Shown: one piece after another, positions 36,488 through 46,410 of the stretch
Layout of the letters: every line of letters begins with the position of its first letter
How positions within the stretch are numbered: position 1 is the first letter of the stretch
From: Hoyosella levis
GTDB lineage: Bacteria; Actinomycetota; Actinomycetes; Mycobacteriales; Mycobacteriaceae
DNA length: 64,000 nucleotides
Direction of reading: 5' to 3'
Assembly (NCBI RefSeq): GCF_026008515.1
Contig: NZ_BQYM01000006.1
Coordinates: forward strand, 62,001-126,000
Position numbers and translations under genes: made by a program
The notes under the pieces: model-generated
Seen by the model: the letters and a program-made list of their open reading frames with translations, nothing else
Database searches by the model: none
Told to the model about the DNA's origin: nothing

Positions 36488-36919
36488 ATGGCGCCCCACA
36501 AACGTATGCTAGTAACCGTGCTCGTAGTTGCCCTAATCCTGGTCATGTTCGCGACGTTGCTCATGCTGGCTGGAATCGCTGGCGTGGCTGGGCGTCTCCC
36601 CCGCAATCGGTTCCTCGGCGTCCGCTCGCCCGAGACGCTCCGCGATGACGAGTCGTTCGCGCTCGCCAACCGCGTGGCTGGCCCGACGATGATCGCCGCC
36701 TCGGTGATCGTCCTTGCCGGCGCGGCCGCCGCGGTCATGCTCGGCTGGTGGCTCGGGGCCGTCGTTGCCGCCGTAACGGTCGTGGGCGCGATCATGGTCG
36801 CGGGCATGGGCGCTTCGATGGGAATCCAGGCGTCTGCCTCGCGCCCGGCGGCGGATGCCTGCTCCTCGTGCAGCGGCTGCTCCCTCGCACAGGCTTGCCA
36901 GCCGGAGGCTGAGCACTGA
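36488..36919 (+). CDS. SdpI-family membrane protein with Cys-rich tail
   Basis: 143 residues. Three hydrophobic segments and the SdpI signature GRLPRNRFLGVRSPETLRDDESFALANR, as in the SdpI/YhfL family (SdpI gives immunity to a killing peptide in Bacillus; actinobacterial members have unknown roles). The tail reads ACSSCSGCSLAQAC, a C-x2-C-x2-C-x5-C pattern that could bind a metal or cluster and is not part of the SdpI fold. ATG at 36488 is chosen; ATG at 36506 is possible and no clear ribosome site is seen. Confidence 0.8.
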   Translation: MAPHKRMLVTVLVVALILVMFATLLMLAGIAGVAGRLPRNRFLGVRSPETLRDDESFALANRVAGPTMIAASVIVLAGAAAAVMLGWWLGAVVAAVTVVGAIMVAGMGASMGIQASASRPAADACSSCSGCSLAQACQPEAEH

Positions 36920-37089
36920 GCACGGCAGGATCGCGGACTGCCCGCTAGGCTGTCCGCGCGCATGGCCGGGCAGGCGGTCGAGCCAGTTGGTCACTGATCG
37001 TCGCTGGTAGGTGGGTGTTCGCGAGCATGACCGGCGCCGCTGTGGCTATTCCAGTCCGCTCGGGCTCGCAACCACCGGCCCCCACATTT

Positions 37090-37101
37090 CGTCAAGTGAC
37101 G
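37090..37101. promoter_or_regulatory. Small palindrome before the SBF-type transporter
   Basis: CGTCA-AG-TGACG, directly followed by a GATATAAG -10-like stretch, 48 bp before the transporter start. A possible operator; the 36920-37149 gap holds no gene. Confidence 0.4.
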
Positions 37102-37149
37102 ATATAAGTCGCCGACCATCCCTGAATCCCTAGCTTGAGGCGTCAAAGC

Positions 37150-38142
37150 ATGAAGCGACTAGCACGGTATGGGATCGATGGCTTCATCATCGCCATCCTC
37201 ATCGCAGCCATCATCGGAACCGTTGCCCCCGTTACCGGGACCAGCGCCGAGATCGTCACCTGGCTCACCCGCATCGGAATCGCCCTGCTGTTCTTTCTCT
37301 ACGGCACACGGATAACGCCACAGGACGCGCTTCGCGGACTCGCGCACTGGCGGCTGCACCTCACGATCCTCGCTATCACGTTCATCCTGTTTCCCCTCCT
37401 CGGGCTGCTGATCGGACAGGTGCCCGGTCGCCTGCTCGCGCCCGAGCTCTATGCGGGCGTCCTGTTTCTCACCCTGCTCCCGTCCACCGTCCAGGCATCC
37501 ATCGCATTCACCTCCATTGCCCGGGGGAACGTGGCTGCAGCCATCGTCAGCGCCTCGGCCTCCAACCTGCTCGGCGTGCTGGTCACCCCCATGCTCGTGA
37601 TCATGCTCATGAGTTCCTCCGGTCATGCCCAAGTCGATTCCAGCGCAATCATCGGTGTCTGCCTGCAACTCCTGCTCCCCTTCATCGTCGGTCAGCTCGC
37701 CCGTCCCTGGCTTGCTGTTTTCCTATCCGGTCATGCCCGGATAACACGCCTGGCCGACCGTGGATCCATCGTGCTCGTGGTGTACGCGGCATTCAGCGAG
37801 AGTGCCCGCGAGCATGTCTGGGACCGTGTCGACGCGGGTGACATCATGGCGATCATCGGAATCAGCATCGCGCTGCTCGCCCTCGTGCTCTTGCTCAGCA
37901 CGGGCATCGGCAAGATCCTGCGGTTCGATCGAGCGGACCGGGTTGTCATCCTCTTCGCGGGATCCAAGAAGTCGCTCGCGAGCGGGCTGCCCATGGCCGC
38001 GGTCATGTTCGACGGCCAATCGCTGGGCATGATCGTGCTGCCCGTGATGATCTTCCACCAGATCCAGCTGATCACTTGCGCGATCATTGCGAACCGGCTC
38101 GGTCATGCCTATGAACAGCATGAACACAGACCAGGCACGTGA
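37150..38142 (+). CDS. SBF-like (bile acid:sodium symporter family) transporter
   Basis: 330 residues with about ten membrane segments. FFLYGTRITPQDALRGLAHWRLH, LLPSTVQASIAFTSIARGN and LFAGSKKSLASGLPMAAVMFD are the conserved blocks of the SBF_like/YfeH group of sodium-coupled organic-anion transporters. Substrate unknown. ATG at 37150 with GAGG 9 nt upstream; a TTG at 37135 is less likely. The next gene (lat) follows on the same strand. Confidence 0.88.
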   Translation: MKRLARYGIDGFIIAILIAAIIGTVAPVTGTSAEIVTWLTRIGIALLFFLYGTRITPQDALRGLAHWRLHLTILAITFILFPLLGLLIGQVPGRLLAPELYAGVLFLTLLPSTVQASIAFTSIARGNVAAAIVSASASNLLGVLVTPMLVIMLMSSSGHAQVDSSAIIGVCLQLLLPFIVGQLARPWLAVFLSGHARITRLADRGSIVLVVYAAFSESAREHVWDRVDAGDIMAIIGISIALLALVLLLSTGIGKILRFDRADRVVILFAGSKKSLASGLPMAAVMFDGQSLGMIVLPVMIFHQIQLITCAIIANRLGHAYEQHEHRPGT

Positions 38143-38224
38143 CACTCATCTAGCTGGGCATGCCCTCGGTCAGGCTCGTTCCGGGGATTCGATCACCTGC
38201 CCAAACCGGGCATACCATGGAGGG

Positions 38225-39559
38225 ATGGTGGCGCCCCGGAGAGTCCATCACATCCTTGGGCGGTCCATCCTCGTCGATGGACTGGACATCGTGCTGGACC
38301 TCGAGAGCTCCCACGGCACCTGGCTCGTCGATGCGCGCGACGGCACCACGTACCTCGACATGTTCGGCTTCTATGCCTCGAGCACGCTCGGCATGAACCA
38401 TCCGGGCCTGATCCGCGACAACGGCTTCCGCGCAAAGCTCATGGCGGCAGCGCTCAACAAGCCCACGAACTCAGATATCTACACGACTGCCTACGCGGAG
38501 TTCGTCGACACGTTCGCACGAGTACTTGGTGACCCCAGGCTGCCGCACCTGTTCTTCATCGATGGGGGAGCCAATGCCGTGGAGAACGGCCTCAAGGCGG
38601 CGTTCGACTGGAAATCACGCCACAACGAGCAGCATCAACGACGGCCTGGCGGGGCGTTGTCCATCATGCACCTCACCGACGCGTTCCACGGCCGCACCGG
38701 ATACACGTTGTCGCTCACCAACACCGATCCGATCAAGACGGACCGGTTCCCGGCGTTCGACTGGCCACGGATCCGATCGCCCTACCCGGGCACTGACCGC
38801 GATGGGCATGCCCGGAACACCGCTGAACTGGTCGAACGATCATTGGAGCAGGCCCGGTCAGTGTTCAGCGATCAGCCCCATTCCGTGGCTGCGTTCATCG
38901 CGGAGCCCATACAGGGGGAGGGGGGCGATCATCACCTGCCCGCTCGCTTCCTCAGCGGGATGCAGCAGCTATGCCACGCCAACGATGCCCTGTTCATCCT
39001 TGATGAGATCCAGACCGGAGCTGGGGCCACCGGGACGGCCTGGGCGTACCAGCAGCTCGGCCTCGCGCCCGATATCGTCGCGTTTGGAAAGAAGACGCAG
39101 GTCTGCGGAATCATGGCCGGCGGACGGATCGACGAGATCACCGACACCGTCTTCACCGTTCCCTCCCGCATCAACTCCACCTTTGGAGGCAACCTCGTCG
39201 ACATGGTGCGGTGCCAGCGCATACTCGAGATCCTTGAATCCGAGGACCTCATCGGAGCGGCCCGCGCCAAGGGGGAGTGGCTTCTCGCCGCGCTCAAGGC
39301 GCTCGCCACAGCCTGCCCCGCGGTCACCGATCCCCGCGGGCGGGGCCTGATCTGCGCGGTCACCCTACCGGGCACCCTCATCCGGGATGCGACCATTGCT
39401 GCCCTCCGCGAGGAGCATCACGTGCTGATGATCGGCTGCGGGGAGCGGTCAGTGCGGTTCCGTCCACCGCTGACCGCCAGCATCGAGGAGCTCCAGCTCG
39501 CGGTCACGGCGCTCGGGCGAGCGGTCGAGGATCAGTTGCGATCCACGTCGATCGGATGA
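38225..39559 (+). CDS. lat: L-lysine 6-aminotransferase
   Basis: 444 residues. It transfers the epsilon-amino group of lysine to 2-oxoglutarate, giving a semialdehyde that cyclises toward alpha-aminoadipate. Close to mycobacterial Lat from memory: HHILGRSILVDGLDIVLDL, LGMNHPGL, NKPTNSDIYTTAYAEFV, FIDGGANAVENGLKAAFDWK, FAFHGR-like DAFHGRTGYTLSLTNTDP and the PLP lysine in FGKKTQVCGIMAG (K289 or K290). ATG at 38225 gives the usual length; GGAGGG is directly before it and GTG follows it. Frame open upstream to 38087. Together with davBA it gives two routes for lysine. Confidence 0.94.
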   Translation: MVAPRRVHHILGRSILVDGLDIVLDLESSHGTWLVDARDGTTYLDMFGFYASSTLGMNHPGLIRDNGFRAKLMAAALNKPTNSDIYTTAYAEFVDTFARVLGDPRLPHLFFIDGGANAVENGLKAAFDWKSRHNEQHQRRPGGALSIMHLTDAFHGRTGYTLSLTNTDPIKTDRFPAFDWPRIRSPYPGTDRDGHARNTAELVERSLEQARSVFSDQPHSVAAFIAEPIQGEGGDHHLPARFLSGMQQLCHANDALFILDEIQTGAGATGTAWAYQQLGLAPDIVAFGKKTQVCGIMAGGRIDEITDTVFTVPSRINSTFGGNLVDMVRCQRILEILESEDLIGAARAKGEWLLAALKALATACPAVTDPRGRGLICAVTLPGTLIRDATIAALREEHHVLMIGCGERSVRFRPPLTASIEELQLAVTALGRAVEDQLRSTSIG

Positions 39560-40149
39560 GTCGACAACATCGAGTACCGGTCGGACTGCCGCCGCAGCAC
39601 CTGCCCCCACAGATCGATGCGGGCAGGGGAGAGCACGTCCGCGGGCAGGCTCGGGAACATCATCCAGTCATCACGGGCCAGCTCGCTCCCGAGCTGCCCG
39701 CTCGACCAGCCCGCGTAGCCAACAAACACCCGGATACCGGCCAGCAGGGGAGCGAGGTACTCGGGATCCGCGTCGAGATCGACCATCACAGTCCGGCCCT
39801 CGATCTGCTTGAGGCCCTCCACGCCATCAGCGGACAGCCCCGGACGGACTGTTCCCAGGCACACCGCGGACTCGCGGCTGACCGGCCCGCCGATGAACAA
39901 GGCTTGCGGCCTGGCCGCCAGGGGAGCCCACTGCGGGAACACATCATGGACAGCCGTCTCGCTTGGCCGATTGAGCACCACCCCGAGGGTGCCAGAGTCA
40001 TCGTGGTCGATCAGATAGACCACGCTCCGGCGAAAAGTTGGCTCATTGAGCTCCGTCGAGGCAATCAGCAGCGCGCCCGGAAACGGAGCACGACCGGACC
40101 GAGTGTGCTCCTCCTCATGCTCATCCCAGGTCGACACACTAACTATCAT
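39532..40149 (-). CDS. YqgE/AlgH-family protein (UPF0301)
   Basis: 205 residues: GALLIASTELNEPTFRRSVVYLIDHDDSGTLGVVLNRPSE, FIGGPVSRES and VFVGYAGWSSGQLGSEL are the conserved blocks of the family (Rv0038 in mycobacteria). Function is unknown; no catalytic motif. ATG at 40149. The 3' end overlaps the lat 3' end by 28 nt (convergent). Confidence 0.95.
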   Translation of the reverse strand: MIVSVSTWDEHEEEHTRSGRAPFPGALLIASTELNEPTFRRSVVYLIDHDDSGTLGVVLNRPSETAVHDVFPQWAPLAARPQALFIGGPVSRESAVCLGTVRPGLSADGVEGLKQIEGRTVMVDLDADPEYLAPLLAGIRVFVGYAGWSSGQLGSELARDDWMMFPSLPADVLSPARIDLWGQVLRRQSDRYSMLSTHPIDVDRN

Positions 40150-40230
40150 GGCATCACACCACGCGCGGAGCACCCCGATCGACGGGCTTCCTCGCGACTG
40201 TCCACGCGCGAACCACCGTAAGGATCCAGG

Positions 40231-41595
40231 TTGACAGGGCGCATCCGCGCATTCGCCGAGGCCGTGCGGAGCCGACCACCGTTGCTACGCCTCGCGGTCA
40301 CCAGATGGCTCAACCAGTTCGGCGACGGCTTCTTCCAGGCCGCCCTCGGGGGCGCGATCCTGTTCAATCCCGAGCGCAACACCGACCCGCGGGCCATCGC
40401 CGCGGGCTTCGTGCTGCTGCTGCTCCCGTACTCGCTGATCGGGCCGTTCGTGGGCGTGCTCCTTGATCGCTGGGACCGGCGCTGGGTGCTCGTGTGGGCA
40501 ATGATCGTGCGCATGGTGCTCACCGTCGCTGCCGGCTACGTGCTCCTAGCGTCGATCCCTGGCCCGGCGCTGATCCTCATCGCGCTAGCCGCGATCGGCA
40601 CGAGCCGGTTCATGTTCGCGGGCATGTCCGCGGCCCTGCCGAACACCATCCCGAGCACGATGCTGGTGCCCGTCAACTCGATCCTCGTGACCGTGGGGGC
40701 GGCCCTGGCCGCGCTCGGCGCCACCGTCTCCATCGCGATCGCCACGTGGGCAGGGGCAGGGGACACCGGCTCGGGCACGACTGTCTTGTTCGCGGTCGCG
40801 CCGCTAGCGCTCGGTGTGTTCCTCGCGTGGGGGTTCCCCCCACGATTGCTGGGCCCGCACGGGGGTCGCACGGGGGAGCGCTGGCACCAACCGGGATTCC
40901 TGCGGGAGGCTCGGGCAGTTGCCTCCGGTCTCGCGACGAGCGGTCGCGCCGCCTGGCGCTCGAAAGGCGTCACCGCCGCGCTCCTTGCCCTCGCCGCCCA
41001 TCGCGCTGTCTTTGGCATCAACACCCTCATCATGGTGCTCGTCCTGCGATCACCCGATCCCGGCTCGATGCTCCCCGGTGGTCTCGCTGGATTCGGCCTC
41101 GCCGTCGCGGTCACTGCAGGGGGCATGCTCGTGGGCGCGGTGCTCGCACCGCTGATCGTGCCCTGGCTAGGCAGGACCCGCACGATCGTGGGAGCGGTGC
41201 TGCTCGCTGCGGTCACCCAGGTCATGATCGTGAGCATGCTCGGTCATGATGCGCTGGTCATCGCGGCATTCCTGCTGGGCATCGCGGGCCAGATGATCAA
41301 GCTTTCTGGCGATGCCGCTATGCAGATCGAGATCGCGGACAGGGAGCGGGGGAGCGTGTTCGCCCTCCAGGACATGCTATTCAATGTGCTGTTCGTCGGT
41401 GCGATGGCCGCGGCCTCCATCGGCATCGCCGCCGATGGGCGATCACTGTCCATCGTGCTCGTGGGCGCCGGGGCGTATGTGCTCGCGATCGCCTTGATTG
41501 CCCTCAACGAGGCGCGGGCGGCCCCGCCGCGCTCGGCTGCCGAGCGCTCGCTGAACCTGTTTCGCCACTGGGTGCGTCGACTACCCTTCCGCTGA
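40231..41595 (+). CDS. MFS transporter, Rv0037c-like
   Basis: 454 residues with twelve hydrophobic segments, starting RLAVTRWLNQFGDGFFQAALGGAI. LLDRWDRRWVLVWAMIVR is MFS motif A-like. By place next to yqgE it matches the mycobacterial Rv0037c-Rv0038 pair. Substrate unknown. TTG start with AAGGA 6 nt upstream. It overlaps the convergent pcnA by 15 nt. Confidence 0.88.
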   Translation: MTGRIRAFAEAVRSRPPLLRLAVTRWLNQFGDGFFQAALGGAILFNPERNTDPRAIAAGFVLLLLPYSLIGPFVGVLLDRWDRRWVLVWAMIVRMVLTVAAGYVLLASIPGPALILIALAAIGTSRFMFAGMSAALPNTIPSTMLVPVNSILVTVGAALAALGATVSIAIATWAGAGDTGSGTTVLFAVAPLALGVFLAWGFPPRLLGPHGGRTGERWHQPGFLREARAVASGLATSGRAAWRSKGVTAALLALAAHRAVFGINTLIMVLVLRSPDPGSMLPGGLAGFGLAVAVTAGGMLVGAVLAPLIVPWLGRTRTIVGAVLLAAVTQVMIVSMLGHDALVIAAFLLGIAGQMIKLSGDAAMQIEIADRERGSVFALQDMLFNVLFVGAMAAASIGIAADGRSLSIVLVGAGAYVLAIALIALNEARAAPPRSAAERSLNLFRHWVRRLPFR

Positions 41596-43035
41596 TCGCT
41601 CCTGCCACCACGCGAGCAAGGCCGCCTCGGCCTCGTCCCGATCCAGGGGCCCGCGGTCGAGCCGTAGCTCCTTGAGAAAGCTCCACGCCTGCCCGACTTG
41701 CGGGCCGGGCCCGATGCCGAGCAGCTCCATGATCGCATTGCCATCAAGATCAGGACGGACCCGCGCCAGATCCTCTTCCTCCTGCAGCTCGACGATCCGC
41801 CTCTCGAGATCGTCGTACGCGCGCTGCAAGGCATTGGCCCGGCGCTTGTTGCGGGTGGTGCAATCAGCACGCACGAGCTTGTTGAGCCGATCGAGCAGAG
41901 GACCGGCATCAGTGACGTAGCGCCGCACCGCCGAGTCGGTCCACTGGCCCTTGCCGTATCCATGGAACCGGAGGTGCAGGTACACGAGCTTGGAGACATC
42001 CTCGATCATGCTCTTGGAGTACTTGAGCGCGCGCATGCGGCGGCGGGTCATCTTTGCGCCCACCACCTCGTGATGATGGAAGCTGACGCCGCCCGCGGGT
42101 TCGTTGCGCTTCGTGGCCGGCTTGCCGATGTCATGGAGCAGCGCCGCCCAGCGCAGGACGAGGTCCGGGCCGTCGTCCTCGCGGTCGATCGCCTGGCTCA
42201 GAACGGTCAGCGAGTGCCGGTAGACATCTTTGTGCTGGTGGTGCTCGTCGATCTCGAGCTGCATCGCCGGGATCTCGGGAATCACGTGGTCGGCAAGTCC
42301 GGTGGAGACGAGGATCTCGATGCCAGCGATGGGATCCGCGCCGAGCATGAGCTTGTCGAGCTCCGTGCGGATCCTCTCGACCGTCACTCGGTTGATCTGA
42401 TCGGCCATGCCGCGCATGGCATCAACCACCCGGGGAGCGACCTCGAGGCGCAGCTGGGCGGCAAAGCGTGCCGCGCGAAGCATGCGCAAGGGATCATCGT
42501 TGAACGAGATCTCGGGAGCCGCGGGGGTGTCGAGGCGCCGACCGACAACGTCTTCGAGGCCGTCGAGCGGATCGATGAACTCGCCGACTCCCGTGGACGT
42601 GATCCGCACGGCCATCGCATTGAGCCGGAAGTCCCGCCGAACGAGGTCAGCGTCGAGGCTCTCGCCGAAGCGCACCTCGGGGTTGCGGGACTGGCCATCG
42701 TAGGTATCCGAGCGGAATGTCGTGATCTCGATCTGCGTGCCCTGCTTGACGGCGCTGATCGTGCCAAACTCGATACCGGTGTCCCACTGCCGGTCAGCGA
42801 AGCCACGCAGCATCTCCTGCACCGCTGTCGGCCGCGCGTCCGTGGTGAAGTCGAGATCGTTGCCCAGGCGACCGAGCACGGCATCCCGCACCGATCCGCC
42901 TACCAGGAACAGCTCGTGGCCGCTGGCGTGGAAACGCTCGCCGAGCTCGCGCAGCATCGCATCGTGCGGTCGCAGGGCTATCACCGCGGACGCGAGAGCG
43001 CGCGCATGCTGGTCTTTCCGGGACTGTGGCACCAC
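41581..43035 (-). CDS. pcnA: CCA tRNA nucleotidyltransferase / poly(A)-polymerase family
   Basis: About 484 residues. It adds CCA to tRNA 3' ends. The head domain shows LVGGSVRDAVLGRLGNDLDFTTDA, with the GGSVRD and catalytic DLD, then VRRDFRLNAMA and DDPLRMLRAARFAAQL. An HD domain follows (LLHDIGKPATK, HHHEVVGA). Start chosen as GTG 43035 with TAGGG 9 nt upstream, which gives an N-terminus like the mycobacterial protein; ATG 43074 and TTG 43101 are possible. Divergent from the NUDIX operon. Confidence 0.95.
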   Translation of the reverse strand: MVPQSRKDQHARALASAVIALRPHDAMLRELGERFHASGHELFLVGGSVRDAVLGRLGNDLDFTTDARPTAVQEMLRGFADRQWDTGIEFGTISAVKQGTQIEITTFRSDTYDGQSRNPEVRFGESLDADLVRRDFRLNAMAVRITSTGVGEFIDPLDGLEDVVGRRLDTPAAPEISFNDDPLRMLRAARFAAQLRLEVAPRVVDAMRGMADQINRVTVERIRTELDKLMLGADPIAGIEILVSTGLADHVIPEIPAMQLEIDEHHQHKDVYRHSLTVLSQAIDREDDGPDLVLRWAALLHDIGKPATKRNEPAGGVSFHHHEVVGAKMTRRRMRALKYSKSMIEDVSKLVYLHLRFHGYGKGQWTDSAVRRYVTDAGPLLDRLNKLVRADCTTRNKRRANALQRAYDDLERRIVELQEEEDLARVRPDLDGNAIMELLGIGPGPQVGQAWSFLKELRLDRGPLDRDEAEAALLAWWQERSAEG

Positions 43036-43144
43036 GGCATGACACCCTACCGGGCCGCGGGCTGCCCGCAGCATCCACGTCACCGGCCTTGATCTGCTCA
43101 ATAGTGCATGGCTGCGTCATACCGGTGCACCCGGTGCTTACCGG

Positions 43145-43150
43145 TACCAT
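43145..43150 (+). promoter_or_regulatory. -10 box of a probable leaderless promoter (NUDIX operon)
   Basis: TACCAT followed by 6 nt and the GTG start; no ribosome site is present before the GTG. Confidence 0.55.
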
Positions 43151-43156
43151 GGCTAA

Positions 43157-44050
43157 GTGTCTCCTGACGAACGTGTACCACAGCGGCGCCGGCGCCCGCG
43201 GCCGCAAGGTGGTCAGCCACGCCAGGGGGGTGCGGCCCAGCCCCAAGCGGATGGCGGCGCGCCAGCACCAGTTCAGCGGACCCCGCGGGATGCCGCTCGC
43301 CAGCCCCACCACGTGAAGCCGCTACCTTCCCAGGACCGTTCCGAGAACCACGACGGCGCGCAGCCCGGCCAGGGCCGGGGGAGCAGCAAGGACCAGAGCC
43401 GATCAGCACGTGGCGCCGCGCGGGGCGGGCGACGGAACCGCTACCCGGCCAAGAACTCGAACCAGGGCAACGAGAAGCCGGCCCGGAAGCGCCGCCTGCG
43501 CACTGTCCGAGAGACCTCGGCCGGGGGGCTTGTCATCACCGGATGGGAGGGTGGCCGCGAGATGCTCCGGGCTGCCCTGATCGGACGGCTCGACCGGCGT
43601 GGCAGGTTGCTGTGGTCGCTGCCGAAGGGCCATATCGAGCTAGGGGAGACCGCCGAGGAGACGGCAATGCGGGAGGTCGCCGAGGAAACTGGCATCCAGG
43701 GCCGTGTCCTCGCGTCGCTCGGCAGCATCGACTATTGGTTCGTCACCGAAGGACGCAGGGTGCACAAGACCGTGCATCACTACCTCTTGCGATTCCTGGG
43801 CGGCGAGCTGTCCGACGCCGACATGGAAGTGACCGAGGTCGCCTGGGTTCCGTTGTCCGAGCTCGATTCCCGCCTCGCCTACGCCGATGAGCGCAAGCTC
43901 GCCCGCATGGCCAGCGAGCTGATCGCCAGCATGAAGGATCTTGTCGACGCGGGCATCGAGGCGGTCACCGAGGACAAGCCGGCGGAGCCCCCGCCCAGCA
44001 GCAACCCCAGCAGCAACCCTGGCACCACAAGGGATTCCACGACGTCATGA
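43157..44050 (+). CDS. NUDIX hydrolase (MutT4-like)
   Basis: 297 residues. The first about 115 are basic, Arg/Pro/Gln-rich and probably disordered. The NUDIX domain carries the full box [24 protein letters not shown] (G-x5-E-x7-REV-x-EE-x-G-I), and ends [22 protein letters not shown]. It resembles Rv3908 in the same place beside pcnA. Substrate may be an oxidised nucleotide. The GTG start follows TACCAT-N6, so the message is probably leaderless. Overlaps the next gene by 4 nt. Confidence 0.92.
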   Translation: MSPDERVPQRRRRPRPQGGQPRQGGAAQPQADGGAPAPVQRTPRDAARQPHHVKPLPSQDRSENHDGAQPGQGRGSSKDQSRSARGAARGGRRNRYPAKNSNQGNEKPARKRRLRTVRETSAGGLVITGWEGGREMLRAALIGRLDRRGRLLWSLPKGHIELGETAEETAMREVAEETGIQGRVLASLGSIDYWFVTEGRRVHKTVHHYLLRFLGGELSDADMEVTEVAWVPLSELDSRLAYADERKLARMASELIASMKDLVDAGIEAVTEDKPAEPPPSSNPSSNPGTTRDSTTS

Positions 44051-46410
44051 GTTCCTCGCGCGCTGGCGCACCTACCCGGCTCCTGCTTGCTCTGCTCGCG
44101 AGCGCGCTGGTACTGATCCTCTCGCCTCCCGCGATCACCACCGCGCAGCCGGTGCCCGATCAGGGCCCGGGCATGACCAGTCCGCTCGCGGTGCAGCTGG
44201 ACTCGATCACTCCCACGACCGTCACGGGCTCCACGGGCCCCGATCTCACGGTGGCGGGCACCATCACCAACACCTCCAGCTCAGCGGCCAGCGCGCTCTC
44301 GGTCCGGCTCCAGCGCGCGGCACGCGTGTCCAACCGATCGCAGCTGCTATCCACCGCGTCGCTCACCGACGCCGAGTACCCGATCTTCACGCCGAGCATC
44401 CCGGTGACGGACATGCTCGAGCCAGGGGAGCGCCAGACATTCACCGCGTCGTTCCCGCTGCGCCCCGGGGACGGTGACTCCCTGTACGTGCGCGAGCCCG
44501 GGCTCTTCCCGATCCTTGTGAACGTGACGGCCCAGCATGAGGGGCTCGCTATCCGGGATCATTCGGCGCGGTTCCTATTGCCGGTGCTCGAGCTCCCTGC
44601 TGCCGAGCCCACACCAGATGATTCCCGCGAGAGCGAGGAAAATGCGCGCGGGGAAACGGAGGCGGCCCCCGCGGAGCGCGATCCGGTTCCGCTCACGGTG
44701 CTGTGGCCACTGATCGACGAACCGAGCATCGCGGCTGGCAGCACTCCGGGGGAGGACGGCCCGACGCTCGTCGACAACCAGCTCGCCGAGTCGCTCGCGC
44801 CCGGCGGCCGTCTCGACGTCCTGCTCGCCGTGGTCGAGCGCGCGATCGCCCCCACGGCCCCGGGCAGTGCCCTCGTCTCCTCCTCGCTCTGCCTGCTGCT
44901 CGATCCCGACCTCATCTCCACGATCAACGCCATGCGATCTGGCTACCAGGTATCCCTCGTCGGCGGTGACACCGCGCCCGGGAACGGAGCGGGGCTCGCG
45001 GGACGATGGCTCGACCGGCTGCGCGTCGTCGCTCGGGACGTATGCATCGTTGCCGCGCCCGCGGCCCAGGCCGATCTCGAGGCCCTGGCCCGCCTGCAGC
45101 ACCCGGGCCTCACGGCGCGCGCGCTCACGCGGGGCAGCGATGTCCTCGCCAACATCCTCGAGGCACAGCCCGTGCAAGGCATCACCGTTCCCGATGAGGC
45201 GGTCATCAGCGCGCAGGCCGCGGACATGCTCGCGGGCACGCCATCCAATGCGGTGGTCATCAGCGATGATGCCGCGCTAGTCGATGCTCGGCCAGCGCAA
45301 GGGGAGCGGTTCGCAGCCCTTGCCGCCGATGGTGGTGCCATGCTGCCGGCCATTCTCCTCGACGGCGGGCAGGCCCAGGTGCTCGCGGCGACGGGGGAGC
45401 AGCCCACGGTGCCGGTATTCGCCGAGCCCACGGGAACGGACCCCGCGAGCAAGGATCGGCTCGCCCGGCTCCAGGACACCATTGGCACGATCGCATGGCC
45501 CAGCATCGCTGGCGATGGTGACGGATCCCAGGGCGCGCCTGCCGCGACGCTGCTGCTCCCGCCTCGTGAGTGGGCCATCAGCCCGGCGGAGGGCGATGCG
45601 ATCATGTCCTCCATCGCGACCCTGATGCTCACTAATAACGCCATCCCGGCCCCGTTCAGCGCGATCGCCGAGGAGGCACGCCAGCCCGGGGCGAACCATC
45701 CCACCGGGACCGTGCAGTACCCGCAGCGCCATGAGGACGTGCGGGTTCCGGATAGCGTGCTCGAGGACGTGCTGCGCGCCTCCCGCTCGGTGGGGGAGCT
45801 TGCCTCCGCGCTCGTGTCCGACAGCAACAATCCACTGACTCCGGATGAGTTCCTCGCTCCGCTGCGCGCCGATCTCGTGCGCGCGCTGACCACAGCGGGC
45901 CGGGATGACCCCGGGACGGCGGCCCGCACAGCGGCACGGCGTGCCGAATCCGTCAGCCAGGCCATCGCGAGGATGCACGAGCAGATCACGATCCTCAATC
46001 CCGGCGGTGTCCAGACGCTTGCCTCGGCCCAGAGCCCGTTGCTGCTGGTTGCCCGCAATGATCTGCCGGTGCCCGTTCGCGTCCGCATCGTGGCCAAGGC
46101 ACCGCCTGGCGTGGCCTTCGAGGAACTAGGCATCCAGCAGCTTCCACCCCGCGGCTCGCGGCAACTATCCATCCCGACGAGGGTGACCAATAATCGCCAG
46201 TTCGCCGTGGACGTCCAGCTCGCCACGCCTGACGGTCATCTGCTCGGCGAGGCCATCCGCATTTCGGTCCGCTCCACTGCCTACGGGCGGATAATGACGA
46301 TCCTCACCGGTACCGCAGGTGCCCTGCTGCTCGTCCTCGCGGGACGCCGGCTCTGGCACCGGTTCCGCGGACAACCCGATCCAGCTGACGAAGGCCACGA
46401 GCACCCATGA
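44047..46410 (+). CDS. DUF6049 secreted/membrane protein, Rv3909-like
   Basis: 787 residues. A signal peptide (14-34) and one C-terminal membrane helix (about 745-768, [22 protein letters not shown]) with a short basic tail indicate a large extracytoplasmic protein. The first part is a beta-rich domain ([20 protein letters not shown]). It stands between the NUDIX and murJ genes, as Rv3909 does. Probably an envelope assembly partner of the MurJ fusion; function not shown. ATG overlaps the NUDIX stop by 4 nt and its own stop overlaps murJ. Confidence 0.9.
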   Translation: MSSSRAGAPTRLLLALLASALVLILSPPAITTAQPVPDQGPGMTSPLAVQLDSITPTTVTGSTGPDLTVAGTITNTSSSAASALSVRLQRAARVSNRSQLLSTASLTDAEYPIFTPSIPVTDMLEPGERQTFTASFPLRPGDGDSLYVREPGLFPILVNVTAQHEGLAIRDHSARFLLPVLELPAAEPTPDDSRESEENARGETEAAPAERDPVPLTVLWPLIDEPSIAAGSTPGEDGPTLVDNQLAESLAPGGRLDVLLAVVERAIAPTAPGSALVSSSLCLLLDPDLISTINAMRSGYQVSLVGGDTAPGNGAGLAGRWLDRLRVVARDVCIVAAPAAQADLEALARLQHPGLTARALTRGSDVLANILEAQPVQGITVPDEAVISAQAADMLAGTPSNAVVISDDAALVDARPAQGERFAALAADGGAMLPAILLDGGQAQVLAATGEQPTVPVFAEPTGTDPASKDRLARLQDTIGTIAWPSIAGDGDGSQGAPAATLLLPPREWAISPAEGDAIMSSIATLMLTNNAIPAPFSAIAEEARQPGANHPTGTVQYPQRHEDVRVPDSVLEDVLRASRSVGELASALVSDSNNPLTPDEFLAPLRADLVRALTTAGRDDPGTAARTAARRAESVSQAIARMHEQITILNPGGVQTLASAQSPLLLVARNDLPVPVRVRIVAKAPPGVAFEELGIQQLPPRGSRQLSIPTRVTNNRQFAVDVQLATPDGHLLGEAIRISVRSTAYGRIMTILTGTAGALLLVLAGRRLWHRFRGQPDPADEGHEHP

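Noticed and set aside
41698-43092. Plus-strand open frame (about 464 codons)
   Set aside because: Antisense to pcnA, whose catalytic motifs are intact.
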